The notes beneath the pieces were generated by a model, which was given only the letters and a program-made list of their open reading frames with translations, made no database searches and was not told where the DNA came from. Shown in pieces: positions 51,986 to 60,570 of a DNA stretch of 64,000 nt (positions are counted from its first letter, which is position 1; every line of letters begins with the position of its first letter). Origin of the DNA: CAMLJR01 sp964631955. GTDB taxonomy: Bacteria; Pseudomonadota; Gammaproteobacteria; Pseudomonadales; CAMLJR01. The stretch spans positions 186,001 through 250,000 of the forward strand of contig CAZWBA010000003.1 in the NCBI GenBank assembly GCA_964631955.1. Direction: 5' to 3'. A program made the position numbers and the translations under genes.

Positions 51986-52282
51986 ATTCGCAAAAGTGTT
52001 ACCGAAATGTAATACCTGCTTTCTGGCTCCGCCGAACAATGTGATACAGGTAACAAAATCCCCGTAACAACCGACAAATACAATAAAAACAATTGAATAA
52101 ATTTAAATAAGAAATCTTTTGTTACTTTCTTATGCCAATAAGAACTATTCAGGTAACAAAAAATTAATGGGAGCGCCTTGATTAGTTTTAAATCGATTGT
52201 TACCATTTGTATCAATCAAGTAACAATCAGGCTGAAACGCGTCACAAGCGGGTTAAAGCCACCACCCAAGGAGAAAAAGTCC
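51986..52282. promoter_or_regulatory. A+T-rich region with seven GTAACA/TGTTAC motifs
   Basis: GTAACA or its complement occurs at 51997, 52050, 52064, 52120, 52153, 52198 and 52220, seven times in 230 bases where about 0.1 is expected. The last two form a perfect nine-base inverted repeat, GATTGTTAC (52195-52203) with GTAACAATC (52220-52228). The spacing and number suggest binding sites of a regulator for the small secreted protein downstream. The region is much more A+T-rich than its surroundings. Confidence 0.55.
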
Positions 52283-52477
52283 ATGAGACGCAAAGCAGTA
52301 GCAGCAGTATTGGCCGCAGCCCTCGTCGGAGCTGTTGGCGCAGAAAGCATCCTCAAGGCGCGCGAAGCATCGCTGCCAAAAGGAAGAGTCATCGTAGAAG
52401 AAATGGAATCGGTTACCGTGACTGCCACTCGTCTCGATAGCGATCAGCCGACTGCCATTGCCGTCGCTTCGATGTAA
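52283..52477 (+). CDS. Small exported protein with TonB-box-like segment
   Basis: A 64-residue protein that I do not recognise. It begins with a signal peptide-like MRRKAVAAVLAAALVGAVGA and then has a charged stretch and the string MESVTVTATRLDSD, which looks like the TonB box found near the start of TonB-dependent receptors. There is no barrel, so it cannot be such a receptor. AAGGAG lies about ten bases before ATG 52283, a strong ribosome binding site. It is preceded by the GTAACA motif cluster. It could be a small periplasmic or secreted regulator, or a remnant leader. Confidence 0.6.
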   Translation: MRRKAVAAVLAAALVGAVGAESILKAREASLPKGRVIVEEMESVTVTATRLDSDQPTAIAVASM

Positions 52478-52595
52478 ATCTGCGAGGATAAATGCATGCG
52501 ATGTAAACACCTGTAGCGCTGGAACCGGAAACGGTCCAGCGCAAATTACGTCTCGCATGTAACGAACTGACTCTCAGCCTGTAATTACTCTCAGC

Positions 52596-53435
52596 CTATA
52601 ACTTCAGACAACTTATCACCGCACCCCATACGCGCTGATAAAAAATCTCGATACCGCTTGAATCCACCGGCACACCGGCAGCCATGGCGTCGATCGTTAC
52701 CGAGCGAAGATTTTTCCCGGCGACGACACGCTCATAAAGCTTCCCCTCATGCGGCTGACGCCAGACGCAGGCGATACGCCCATCTGCCAGCTCCCGCTCG
52801 ATATTCATTAGCGCTCTCGCACTCGGCGGCATATCCGAGGCATCGGTTAGCGCGGCGCGATGCTCCAGCCCATAGCGCTTCTCAAACCGGCTGTAGGCAT
52901 CGTGACTGACCAGAAATCCGCGCAATGACGACAACTGCCTGAGCTCTGCATGACGATCCGCGTCCTGCCGCTTCAGCGCAGTCGCCAATCGTTCGCTGTT
53001 GGCTGCAAAATAGGTGCGGCGTTCAGGTCGCGCAGCTGCAAATGTCATCGCCATGTTACGGGCGATGGAAATTGTTGCGATGGGATCCATCCAGATATGC
53101 GGATCTTCTTCTGCATCCTGCACACTGATGACCGTTATGTGGCTCGGAAGCGACGTGATCGACGATTGTAAAAATGCTTCGAGCCTGGGCCCCACCCAAA
53201 ATACAATTGCGGCATTGTTTAATTTCGTGCGGTCCGAAGGACGCAACTGATAATCGTGCGGCGAAAATTGCGGATCGAGTAACGCATCGACGTCTACTGC
53301 ATCGCCGCCCACGGCGAGAGCGATCAGCTGAAGCGGCCTGATGCTGGTCAACACACGCAGCGGAGCCTCCGCCGCCGCGAATTGTGCAGACCCGGATATC
53401 ATGACAAATAGCAGTACACGCAGTGCGGAAAGCAT
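52596..53435 (-). CDS. znuA: Zinc ABC transporter substrate-binding protein
   Basis: A 279-residue exported protein (MLSALRVLLFVMISGSAQFAAA signal). The ligand-binding fold has LLDPQFSPHDYQLRPSD with zinc-binding histidines, DPHIWMDPIATISIARNMA and GFLVSHDAYSRFEKRYGL. A His-rich loop usual in ZnuA is short or absent here. ATG 53435 has GAGGG ten bases upstream. It is divergent from znuC. No zur gene lies between, unlike in Pseudomonas. Confidence 0.9.
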   Translation of the reverse strand: MLSALRVLLFVMISGSAQFAAAEAPLRVLTSIRPLQLIALAVGGDAVDVDALLDPQFSPHDYQLRPSDRTKLNNAAIVFWVGPRLEAFLQSSITSLPSHITVISVQDAEEDPHIWMDPIATISIARNMAMTFAAARPERRTYFAANSERLATALKRQDADRHAELRQLSSLRGFLVSHDAYSRFEKRYGLEHRAALTDASDMPPSARALMNIERELADGRIACVWRQPHEGKLYERVVAGKNLRSVTIDAMAAGVPVDSSGIEIFYQRVWGAVISCLKL

Positions 53436-53539
53436 GCGACGATAGCCCTCGATTAAAACGCCATACTTTATCACCGTTCCCCGAGCTCCGTTTATGCCAA
53501 TCACTCTTACGCAGGTCACGCCGCCGCCGGCAAATCGAT

Positions 53540-54346
53540 ATGAGTGAAACGCTGATCTCTCTTAGCGGCGTCTCGGTAATGCGCGACGGCCGCAAAATTC
53601 TCGACAACATTTCGCTTTCGCTCCAACGCGGCGAAATCATCACCATTATCGGACCCAACGGCGCCGGCAAATCGACGCTGTTAAAAATTGCGCTAGGTCT
53701 GGTTTCGCCAACAAGCGGATCTGTTAGAAAGGCAGATGCCTTGCGAGTCGGTTATATGCCGCAGCAATTGCATATCGACGCCAACCTTCCGCTCAGCACG
53801 CTGCGCTTTCTGCAGCTGAGCGAAGCGCGATCACAGCAACGCAGCGCGAAAACTGCCGCCATTCAAGCAGCGCTCAAAGAAGTGGGCGCGGGCGGTCTCG
53901 AAAAAAATGCGGTGCAATCATTGTCCGGCGGTGAAATGCAGCGAGTATTGTTGGCGCGCGCCTTGTTGCGCAACCCTGATTTACTCGTGCTCGATGAGCC
54001 CGTGCAGGGCGTCGATGTTGGCGGCCAGACCGAAATGTACGCGCTCATTGCGGATTTGCGACATCGCCATCGCTGCGGCGTATTGATGGTGTCGCACGAT
54101 TTGCACTGGGTGATGGCGCAAACCGATCGTGTGCTCTGCCTGAATCAGCACGTGTGCTGCGAGGGCCATCCCGAACAGGTCGGCAACGATCCGGCCTATC
54201 GCGCGTTATTCGGGGATGTGGCAGCAAATGCGATAGCGCCGTATCACCATCATCATAATCATGCACACGATCTGCACGGTGCCGTTTGCTCGAATCATTC
54301 GACGCACGACGGCGATCACGCGGAACACGGACATCATCATGGCTGA
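53540..54346 (+). CDS. znuC: Zinc ABC transporter ATP-binding protein with His-rich tail
   Basis: A 268-residue ATPase. Walker A is IIGPNGAGKSTLLKIAL, signature VQSLSGGEMQRVLLARALL, Walker B LLVLDEPVQGVD. After about residue 225 comes a His-rich tail (PYHHHHNHAHDLHG, then STHDGDHAEHGHHHG) that could buffer zinc. ATG 53540 begins the recognisable domain. The stop overlaps znuB by eight bases. Confidence 0.93.
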   Translation: MSETLISLSGVSVMRDGRKILDNISLSLQRGEIITIIGPNGAGKSTLLKIALGLVSPTSGSVRKADALRVGYMPQQLHIDANLPLSTLRFLQLSEARSQQRSAKTAAIQAALKEVGAGGLEKNAVQSLSGGEMQRVLLARALLRNPDLLVLDEPVQGVDVGGQTEMYALIADLRHRHRCGVLMVSHDLHWVMAQTDRVLCLNQHVCCEGHPEQVGNDPAYRALFGDVAANAIAPYHHHHNHAHDLHGAVCSNHSTHDGDHAEHGHHHG

Positions 54347-55121
54347 GTTTTTGTGGCTGGCGATTGCGGCCGGCGTCATCGTCGCACTCATCGCCGCTCC
54401 ACTCGGCACGCTCGTCGTGTGGCAGCGACTCGCTTATTTTGGCGATACGCTCGCGCATGCAGCGCTGCTGGGAACGGCCGTCGGCCTGATGCTGCACATC
54501 AATATCTGGGCGAGTGTATTTATCGTCGCTCTCGCCGTGGGCGCCATATTGGCCTTGCTGCAACGTCGGCTTGCAGTCAGTGCCGACAGCCTGCTCGGCA
54601 TCATTGCACACGGCGGACTCGCGCTCGGACTGGTCGTATTCAGCTTCAGCACCACACGTGTCGACCTGAATAGTTTTTTATTTGGCGATTTGCTCGCGGT
54701 TACCAGGAGCGATCTAATCCTGATCGGAACGCTCGGGGCGTTGATCGCGGTCGCGCTGCATTTCTACTGGGATAAATTACTCGCGATAACCGTACACGCG
54801 GAATTAGCCGCGGTCGAAGGACTCAACGTCGATCGATTGCGTTTGCTGCAATTGTTATTGCTTGCGTTACTCGTTGCCGTGGCGATGAAAATCGTCGGCG
54901 TATTACTGGTCACCGCACTGCTGATCATTCCTGCAAATTGCGCGCGACCGTGGTCCCGCACGCCGGAGCAGATGTCATCATTCGCCGCCCTGTTTGGCGT
55001 ATGCGCGGTATTGCTTGGCATTGCTTTATCGATGTGGCTGGATACACCGACAGGCGCATCGGTCGTGCTGTGCGCTGCATTGTTATTCGCCGCCTCACAT
55101 GGCACGCGCAAAATCCTGTAA
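54339..55121 (+). CDS. znuB: Zinc ABC transporter permease
   Basis: A 260-residue membrane protein with about eight hydrophobic helices. LGTLVVWQRLAYFGDTLAHAALLGTAVGL and AEGLNVDRLRLLQLLLLALLVAVAMKIVGVLLVTALLIIPA-type spacing are typical of ABC-3 permeases. ATG 54339 overlaps the end of znuC. It completes the ZnuACB importer. Confidence 0.93.
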   Translation: MAEFLWLAIAAGVIVALIAAPLGTLVVWQRLAYFGDTLAHAALLGTAVGLMLHINIWASVFIVALAVGAILALLQRRLAVSADSLLGIIAHGGLALGLVVFSFSTTRVDLNSFLFGDLLAVTRSDLILIGTLGALIAVALHFYWDKLLAITVHAELAAVEGLNVDRLRLLQLLLLALLVAVAMKIVGVLLVTALLIIPANCARPWSRTPEQMSSFAALFGVCAVLLGIALSMWLDTPTGASVVLCAALLFAASHGTRKIL

Positions 55122-55148
55122 TGCGCTGCCAGGAGCAGTCCGCTGCAG

Positions 55149-55826
55149 TTATCGATCGCGCGACAAACGAATCGAGCGATAATTGGTGTGCAGCTTCGCC
55201 AATTCATGCGGCGCCTTGAAGAAGCCGACGTAATACCCCTGCGGATTGACGATAGCGATATTACCGCTATGTTCGATTTGATAATTCTCTCCGCCGCCAG
55301 GCACTTTGGCGAACGGAACATTCAACGCGGTTGCGAATTTCTGCAACGCCAGAAACTCACCGGTCACGCCGCGAAACTGTAGATTGAAATAACGAACATA
55401 TTCACGCAATTTCGCCGGCTCATCGCGCGCCGGATCGACGCTCACCATGACGATCTGCGTATCGCTCAAATATTGTTTATCCAGTTCCGTGTAGAACTGA
55501 TTGAGCTGGGCCATCGTCGTGGGACAAATGTCGGGACAATAAGTGAAGCCGAAAAACAACAGTGTCCACTTGCCCTGCAAATCGGTCGGGGTGAATGGCC
55601 TGCCGTTATCATCGATCAGTGAAAAATCGCCGATATTGCGCACCGCGTTAAACATGAACGCATTGTTTGCGCGCAGCTGGCTGTCGCTGAGCCCGCGCGG
55701 CTTGATCATTGTATTTACAAAACTACCGACCACTACGGCGATAAAAACCAGAACGACGGCGACAGTAAGTCGAATGCCGCGACGATGATCTGCCGTCAAC
55801 TCCTGCCGGGGCTCACGATTTTGCAT
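55149..55826 (-). CDS. SCO1/SenC copper chaperone
   Basis: A 225-residue membrane-anchored thioredoxin-fold protein. One helix (RLTVAVVLVFIAVVVGSFV) is followed by FFGFTYCPDICPTTMAQLNQF, in which CPDIC binds copper, and IEHSGNIAIVNPQGYYVGFF, which contains the third ligand histidine. It inserts copper in the CuA site of oxidase subunit II. The start overlaps the end of the haem O synthase gene by one base. Confidence 0.93.
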   Translation of the reverse strand: MQNREPRQELTADHRRGIRLTVAVVLVFIAVVVGSFVNTMIKPRGLSDSQLRANNAFMFNAVRNIGDFSLIDDNGRPFTPTDLQGKWTLLFFGFTYCPDICPTTMAQLNQFYTELDKQYLSDTQIVMVSVDPARDEPAKLREYVRYFNLQFRGVTGEFLALQKFATALNVPFAKVPGGGENYQIEHSGNIAIVNPQGYYVGFFKAPHELAKLHTNYRSIRLSRDR

Positions 55827-56767
55827 CAGCCCTGCATCTCCACGAGAATTTTCATCGGAAAAATATAATGATCGGCAAGCATGATCACAAATAGCGCCAT
55901 CAAATAAATAATCGAATATTTAAACGTCTGCATCGCGGCCTGCGGATTTTTGCCGATCAGCATCACAATCGACCAGTAGATAAAACCGAGCCCAAGCACG
56001 ATCGCACCGAGCAGATATAGTGGCCCGCTCATGCGTGTTGCAAATGGCAGCAATGTCACAGCGAATAAAATCAACGTGTACAGCAGCGTGTGCAATTTCG
56101 TGTATTTGATGCCATGCGTAACGGGCAGCATCGGGATATCGGCTTTTGCGTACTCATCGCGGCGATGCACTGCCAGCGCCCAGAAATGCGGCGGCGTCCA
56201 CGCAAAAATGATCAGCACGAGCAACAGACCGTGACCGTCGATCGAATTGGTTACTGCAGTCCAGCCAAGCAGCGGCGGCGCCGCACCGGCCAGTCCGCCG
56301 ATCACGATATTTTGCGGCGTCGCACGCTTGAGCCAGAGCGTGTAAACCACGGCGTAACCGAGCAATGAAGCCAGCGTGAGCCATGCGGTGAGCTGATTGA
56401 TTTGCGTAATCAGTATCGCCATGCCGAGCACGCCGAGCACGAGCGCAAATAAAACTGCATGTGTGGCATCGACCCGCCCCTGAGCGACCGGGCGACCGTG
56501 TGTACGCGCCATGATCAAATCGATGCGACGGTCGACGAGATGATTCACCGCTGCAGCAGAACCCGCGCACAGTGCGATGCCGAGATTACCGAAAACCAGA
56601 ACCTGCCACGGCACCATACCAGGTGTCGCCATGAACATGCCGATAACCGAAGTCAGCAACATCAGCAAAACGACGCGCGGCTTGCACAGCTCGTAATAGT
56701 CGCGCCAGGTTGCGGAATTTGCGGGCGTATCGGTGGACGCTTTGGAGCCAACTGAAATTTTGGACAT
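55826..56767 (-). CDS. cyoE: Haem O synthase (protohaem IX farnesyltransferase)
   Basis: A 313-residue UbiA-family prenyltransferase with about nine membrane helices. CAGSAAAVNHLVDRRIDLIMARTHGRPVA contains the first Asp-rich site (NxxxDxxxD), and WTPPHFWALAVHRRDEYAKADIPMLPV the second. It adds a farnesyl chain to haem B, producing haem O, which CtaA turns into haem A. The next gene downstream is sco. Confidence 0.95.
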   Translation of the reverse strand: MSKISVGSKASTDTPANSATWRDYYELCKPRVVLLMLLTSVIGMFMATPGMVPWQVLVFGNLGIALCAGSAAAVNHLVDRRIDLIMARTHGRPVAQGRVDATHAVLFALVLGVLGMAILITQINQLTAWLTLASLLGYAVVYTLWLKRATPQNIVIGGLAGAAPPLLGWTAVTNSIDGHGLLLVLIIFAWTPPHFWALAVHRRDEYAKADIPMLPVTHGIKYTKLHTLLYTLILFAVTLLPFATRMSGPLYLLGAIVLGLGFIYWSIVMLIGKNPQAAMQTFKYSIIYLMALFVIMLADHYIFPMKILVEMQG

Positions 56768-56779
56768 GGCGTTTTGCTC

Positions 56780-57814
56780 TTAACGCGGCTGCGCCGTGAA
56801 TACGCGGTGATTGAGGGTGACGAAGGCGAGCAATAATACAGCACCCATCAGGTTATGCGCGACGGCAACGGCGAGCGGCAGACCGAACACCACATTGCTG
56901 ATACCCAGCGCGACCTGCGCGGCCAGTATCGCGAGCAGGGCGAATGCCATGCGTCGGGTTTCCGTCAGACCCAGCACAAACAGGCGCGCGATCAACAGCA
57001 GCGCATAAACTGTCGTAACCAGCGCGCCGACACGATGCATGAAATGAATGGTTACGCGCGCGGCGTTATCCATGATGCCGCCGAGATAATTCGGACCGAC
57101 GTGCTGAAATATATTGAATCCTTCCGCAAAATCGAACGGCGGCAACCACTCGGCATGACAGGTCGGAAAATCCGGACAGGCGAGCGCGGCGTAATTCGAA
57201 GTCGTCCAGCCTCCCAGCGTAATCTGAATAACCACCACAATGAGTCCGAGCATGGCCCACATGCGCAAAGCAGAAACTCTGCCGACGTCGCGATTACTGA
57301 GCTGCCAAACCTGATTATCGAGACGCAATGTCAGCAGCCACAATAAACTCAGCATCGCAAAACCGCCGAGCAAATGTGCCGTGACCACCTGCGGCCATAA
57401 TTTCAGCGTAACGGTCCACATGCCAAAAGCGGCCTGCAGCAAAATAAGCGCGAGAATAAATATCGGCAGCTTCAGCGGCTGACCCGGTTTGTGGCGATGC
57501 CTGATGGCGAGAAATAAAATTGCCAGCGTGAATACGATCAGACTGCCGGCAAAATAGCGATGCACCATCTCCGGCCAGGTCTTTTCGAGATCGACCGGTA
57601 TATCAGGATGCGCTTCATTCGCTCGCGCGATTTCGTGTGCTTCGCCGGGCGCCCAGATATGACCATAACAACCCGGCCAGTCGGGACAGCCGAGCCCGGC
57701 ATGCACAAGCCGGGTGAATGCGCCCAAACCAACGACAACGACCGCCAGCAGACTTGCAATCAGCGCCAGCTTGAATCCGGGTTTACGATTATTTTTCGCG
57801 CTGAATAAAGCCAT
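56780..57814 (-). CDS. ctaA: Haem A synthase
   Basis: A 344-residue eight-helix membrane protein. GAFTRLVHAGLGCPDWPGCYG and VTIHFMHRVGALVTTVYALLL are haem-binding halves with conserved histidines, and the pair of cysteines in ALACPDFPTCHAEW is usual in type II CtaA. It oxidises haem O to haem A. It overlaps the next upstream gene by one base. Confidence 0.95.
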   Translation of the reverse strand: MALFSAKNNRKPGFKLALIASLLAVVVVGLGAFTRLVHAGLGCPDWPGCYGHIWAPGEAHEIARANEAHPDIPVDLEKTWPEMVHRYFAGSLIVFTLAILFLAIRHRHKPGQPLKLPIFILALILLQAAFGMWTVTLKLWPQVVTAHLLGGFAMLSLLWLLTLRLDNQVWQLSNRDVGRVSALRMWAMLGLIVVVIQITLGGWTTSNYAALACPDFPTCHAEWLPPFDFAEGFNIFQHVGPNYLGGIMDNAARVTIHFMHRVGALVTTVYALLLIARLFVLGLTETRRMAFALLAILAAQVALGISNVVFGLPLAVAVAHNLMGAVLLLAFVTLNHRVFTAQPR

Positions 57815-58449
57815 TAAATTTTTGCCTCATTCTCGTGCGAGTTGGTGAGTAAAAATTTCAAATCCTTCAACACGGCCTTACCGTCGATATCCAGTCCATA
57901 AACCATCATGAACCAGCCTTCCGGGTCGAGCAGCAGATACTGATGATTTTGCACAGGCTGTAATTTGCTGCTCGCAAAATATGTCGCGAAATCGGCGTTA
58001 TTCGCATACAGGATTTCAAGCTTCGGATGCTGCTTGAGCAAATTTTCAAACTCGGCATCGAGCGGAGATTCAGTGACGATGAGATAGCGCCGAACACGCT
58101 CAGTGTGTTTGCCAAGCGCAATATGAATCTGGCGCGTGAGGTAAAGCATCTGCTGACATTTATCGTCGCAATGCGATGCCACCGGAATGACAACACTCCA
58201 TTGCTTCGGCTGTTTCGCAAAATCGAATCGCTCACCGCTACCCGATTGCAACGGCAATTCCGCGATCGCACGTGGCGGACGAATCAATTCACCATTGTTC
58301 TTGGTGCCGAGCAATGCCGGCAAATCGATATCGCCTTTCACAGCAGCGCGAAATAACAACGTGGATGCGAGCACCACCAGAATTAACGAGCCCATCATGA
58401 TGGCCGGTATCAGCCGACCTTTTGCCGCCGGCTTTGCATCAGTCGCCAT
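57814..58449 (-). CDS. Sco-like thioredoxin-fold membrane protein of the oxidase cluster
   Basis: A 211-residue protein. One N-terminal membrane helix (LIPAIMMGSLILVVLASTLLF) precedes a soluble domain. VVIPVASHCDDKCQQMLYLTRQIH holds a CxxxC (CDDKC) at the place where SCO proteins have CPDIC, and HQYLLLDPEGWFMMVYGLDID gives the Sco-like C-terminal strand. It probably acts in copper delivery or redox maturation of the oxidase. It is encoded between surf1 and ctaA, overlapping both neighbours. Related proteins occur in many gammaproteobacterial cox clusters without assigned function. Confidence 0.75.
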   Translation of the reverse strand: MATDAKPAAKGRLIPAIMMGSLILVVLASTLLFRAAVKGDIDLPALLGTKNNGELIRPPRAIAELPLQSGSGERFDFAKQPKQWSVVIPVASHCDDKCQQMLYLTRQIHIALGKHTERVRRYLIVTESPLDAEFENLLKQHPKLEILYANNADFATYFASSKLQPVQNHQYLLLDPEGWFMMVYGLDIDGKAVLKDLKFLLTNSHENEAKI

Positions 58450-59179
58450 GCGAATTCCTCATCAGTAATTGTGTGATATTGGTGTTCGATATCAGCCAGA
58501 TAATCACCAGAACAATAGCCAGCGAAAACCACGTTACTGCGTACGCGATGTGCCGCTCGGGTCCAAAACCTTCAGCGATCACCTGCCACTCGACGCGATA
58601 AGCGCCGGCCATTCCTTCGTCGAGCCGCACTGTGAATGGCAATGACGGACTGCCGATCTGCTGCTGCAAATCGTCCATCTGCAGATGCTGAATTAATTTC
58701 GGCCAGCTTTCTTCGCGTGCATTATCGATAAAATGAAAGCGCGTCGTGTCGCGATAAACCGCACCACTGATTTCGATTTCGCCTTCGACCGCGGCGATTT
58801 GCGGCCGTTGCATCCGCGACGGATCGCCTTCCACCCAGCCCCGATTGACCAGCGCGACTTTTTCACTCGAACTGGGAATAAATACCGTCAACACTTCGTA
58901 ACCAAAGCGGCCGTGCAGCATGCGGTTGTCGAGCAAAAAATTGCGGGTGTTATCGTAATGACCACGCATATGCACACGCGTGTATTGCGGGGGCTGTTCA
59001 GGCAATTGTGCCAAACGCGATGGCGCTGCCAGCTGCTGCTTTTCAAATGCCGCCTGCACGCTCCGTTTTTCGTCTGCGCGTTGCAATTGCCATGACCCCA
59101 GACTCAGCAGTAACGCCAATCCCAACAGCGCAAATACGGCAGACGGCTTATGAACATTCCACTGCAGCGAAGACATCAT
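58439..59179 (-). CDS. SURF1-family oxidase assembly protein
   Basis: A 246-residue protein with two membrane helices, near the N-terminus (FALLGLALLLSLGSWQL) and the C-terminus (YAVTWFSLAIVLVIIWLI). SWQLQRADEKRSVQAAF, FLLDNRMLHGRFGYEVLTVF, ALVNRGWVEGDPSR and GPERHIAYAVTWF are SURF1 signatures. It assists haem A insertion in oxidase subunit I. Its end overlaps the next gene by 11 bases, pointing to coupled translation. Confidence 0.93.
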   Translation of the reverse strand: MMSSLQWNVHKPSAVFALLGLALLLSLGSWQLQRADEKRSVQAAFEKQQLAAPSRLAQLPEQPPQYTRVHMRGHYDNTRNFLLDNRMLHGRFGYEVLTVFIPSSSEKVALVNRGWVEGDPSRMQRPQIAAVEGEIEISGAVYRDTTRFHFIDNAREESWPKLIQHLQMDDLQQQIGSPSLPFTVRLDEGMAGAYRVEWQVIAEGFGPERHIAYAVTWFSLAIVLVIIWLISNTNITQLLMRNSHGD

Positions 59180-59263
59180 GACCGTCTTGGCGAGCCGATC
59201 TCTGCGAGCGGTATACTGCGGGCCTCGTTACATACAGTCATGCATTTCAAGGAGAACGCGCTC

Positions 59264-59506
59264 ATGTGGATCAAGGTAATCATTGTCCTGCTGTTCATCG
59301 CTCTCGTCGCGAGCCTGTTCAGCAGCTATATATTTCTGCTCAAGGATAAGGGCTCAACCTTTCGCACCTGGAATTCGCTTTCGGTGCGATTGATTCTGGC
59401 GGCCTTGCTGATGGGTTTTTTAATCTATGGCGTATATACGGGACAACTTGGCTCGAAGGCACCGTGGGATGCGCATCTGGCAACTCCCACGGTCGAGTCC
59501 AACTAA
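59264..59506 (+). CDS. Twin-transmembrane DUF2909 protein
   Basis: An 80-residue inner membrane protein with two helices (IKVIIVLLFIALVASLFSSYIFLL and LSVRLILAALLMGFLIYGVYTGQLG). DUF2909 proteins are usual companions of gammaproteobacterial cox genes. ATG 59264 has AAGGAG ten bases upstream. It is on the opposite strand to the rest of the cluster, between surf1 and coxC. Confidence 0.82.
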   Translation: MWIKVIIVLLFIALVASLFSSYIFLLKDKGSTFRTWNSLSVRLILAALLMGFLIYGVYTGQLGSKAPWDAHLATPTVESN

Positions 59507-59543
59507 TCTATGTCGGTAAAAATCCAGCTCCGGATTCAAACCA

Positions 59544-60509
59544 TCACAGGATATAAACGAAGAGGAACAAACCTACCCATACCACGTCGACGAAGTGCCA
59601 ATACCACGAGGCCGCCTCGAAACCGAACTGATCTTGCGGCGTGAAGTGGTCAGCGACCGTCACACGCAAGAACTGCACGAGCAGAATTGTTGCACCCATG
59701 ATGACGTGGAAACCGTGGAAGCCCGTCAGCATGAAGAAAGTCGTGCCGTAAATACCGGACTTGAGCGTTAAACCGAGTTCGGTGAGCGCATGGTGATACT
59801 CTTCGTATTGCAAGAATACGAAGAAGAAGCCCAGTGCAACGGTAATACCCAGCCACAATTTAAGCTTCGCGCGATTGCCTTGCTTCAATGCGATGTGCGC
59901 AATATGAACCGTGAAGCTCGACGACAGCAGCACGATGGTGTTCCACAGCGGCAGCCAGTGCGCCAGATTGCTCCAGCCCGGGAACGACAGATTCTGGTCC
60001 GGACCATTGAAGGTACCGTTATTTGCCATGTACTGCTTGGCGAGGCCAACCGCCTGCTGCGGTGTTTCCATCAGCGGCCAGCTGTATTTAAAGTCGCCCC
60101 ACAGCAGGTGGTTCATGACTTTGTCGCCCTGGCTCGAAAGCCACGGACCGGCCAGTACACGCACGTAGAAGAGCGCACCGAAAAACGCGAGGAAGAACAT
60201 GACCTCGCTGAAGATGAACCACTGCATACCGATGACGTAGGAATGCTTCAGCTGCGCGCTGTTCATGCCCGCGAGATTTTCCTTGATCGTCACGCGGAAC
60301 CAGGCAGCGAGGGTCGCTATGAAAAGTGCCAGACCTGCAAACAGGAAAAAACCCGAATTCGAGGGCGCACCTGCGTGGAAGTGCGCATCGTTCATGACCC
60401 GGGCAGCGCCGTAGACGGATAGAAATAATGAGAACGCAGTGCAAATCGCCAACTTGCTCTGCTCCGGCACGTAGTAATGCTCGTGCCCCGAACTGCTATG
60501 ACCTGCCAT
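59544..60509 (-). CDS. coxC: Cytochrome c oxidase subunit III
   Basis: A 321-residue protein of seven membrane helices. QWFIFSEVMFFLAFFGALFYVRVLAGPW contains the conserved glutamate, and TGFHGFHVIMGATILLVQFLRV and EAASWYWHFVDVVWVGLFLFVYIL are the last helices. It is a structural subunit of the aa3-type oxidase. The N-terminal HEHYYVPEQSK is usual. Confidence 0.96.
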   Translation of the reverse strand: MAGHSSSGHEHYYVPEQSKLAICTAFSLFLSVYGAARVMNDAHFHAGAPSNSGFFLFAGLALFIATLAAWFRVTIKENLAGMNSAQLKHSYVIGMQWFIFSEVMFFLAFFGALFYVRVLAGPWLSSQGDKVMNHLLWGDFKYSWPLMETPQQAVGLAKQYMANNGTFNGPDQNLSFPGWSNLAHWLPLWNTIVLLSSSFTVHIAHIALKQGNRAKLKLWLGITVALGFFFVFLQYEEYHHALTELGLTLKSGIYGTTFFMLTGFHGFHVIMGATILLVQFLRVTVADHFTPQDQFGFEAASWYWHFVDVVWVGLFLFVYIL

Positions 60510-60570
60510 GTTATGTCTCCGCTTTTCTTAAACCTGTCTCGCGCCTGAGCGCAATGAACTCAAATGAAGT

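Noticed and set aside
53436..53539. Zur box between znuA and znuC
   Set aside because: I looked for the GTTATAxTATAAC-type palindrome and did not find a convincing match in the 104 bases between the starts.
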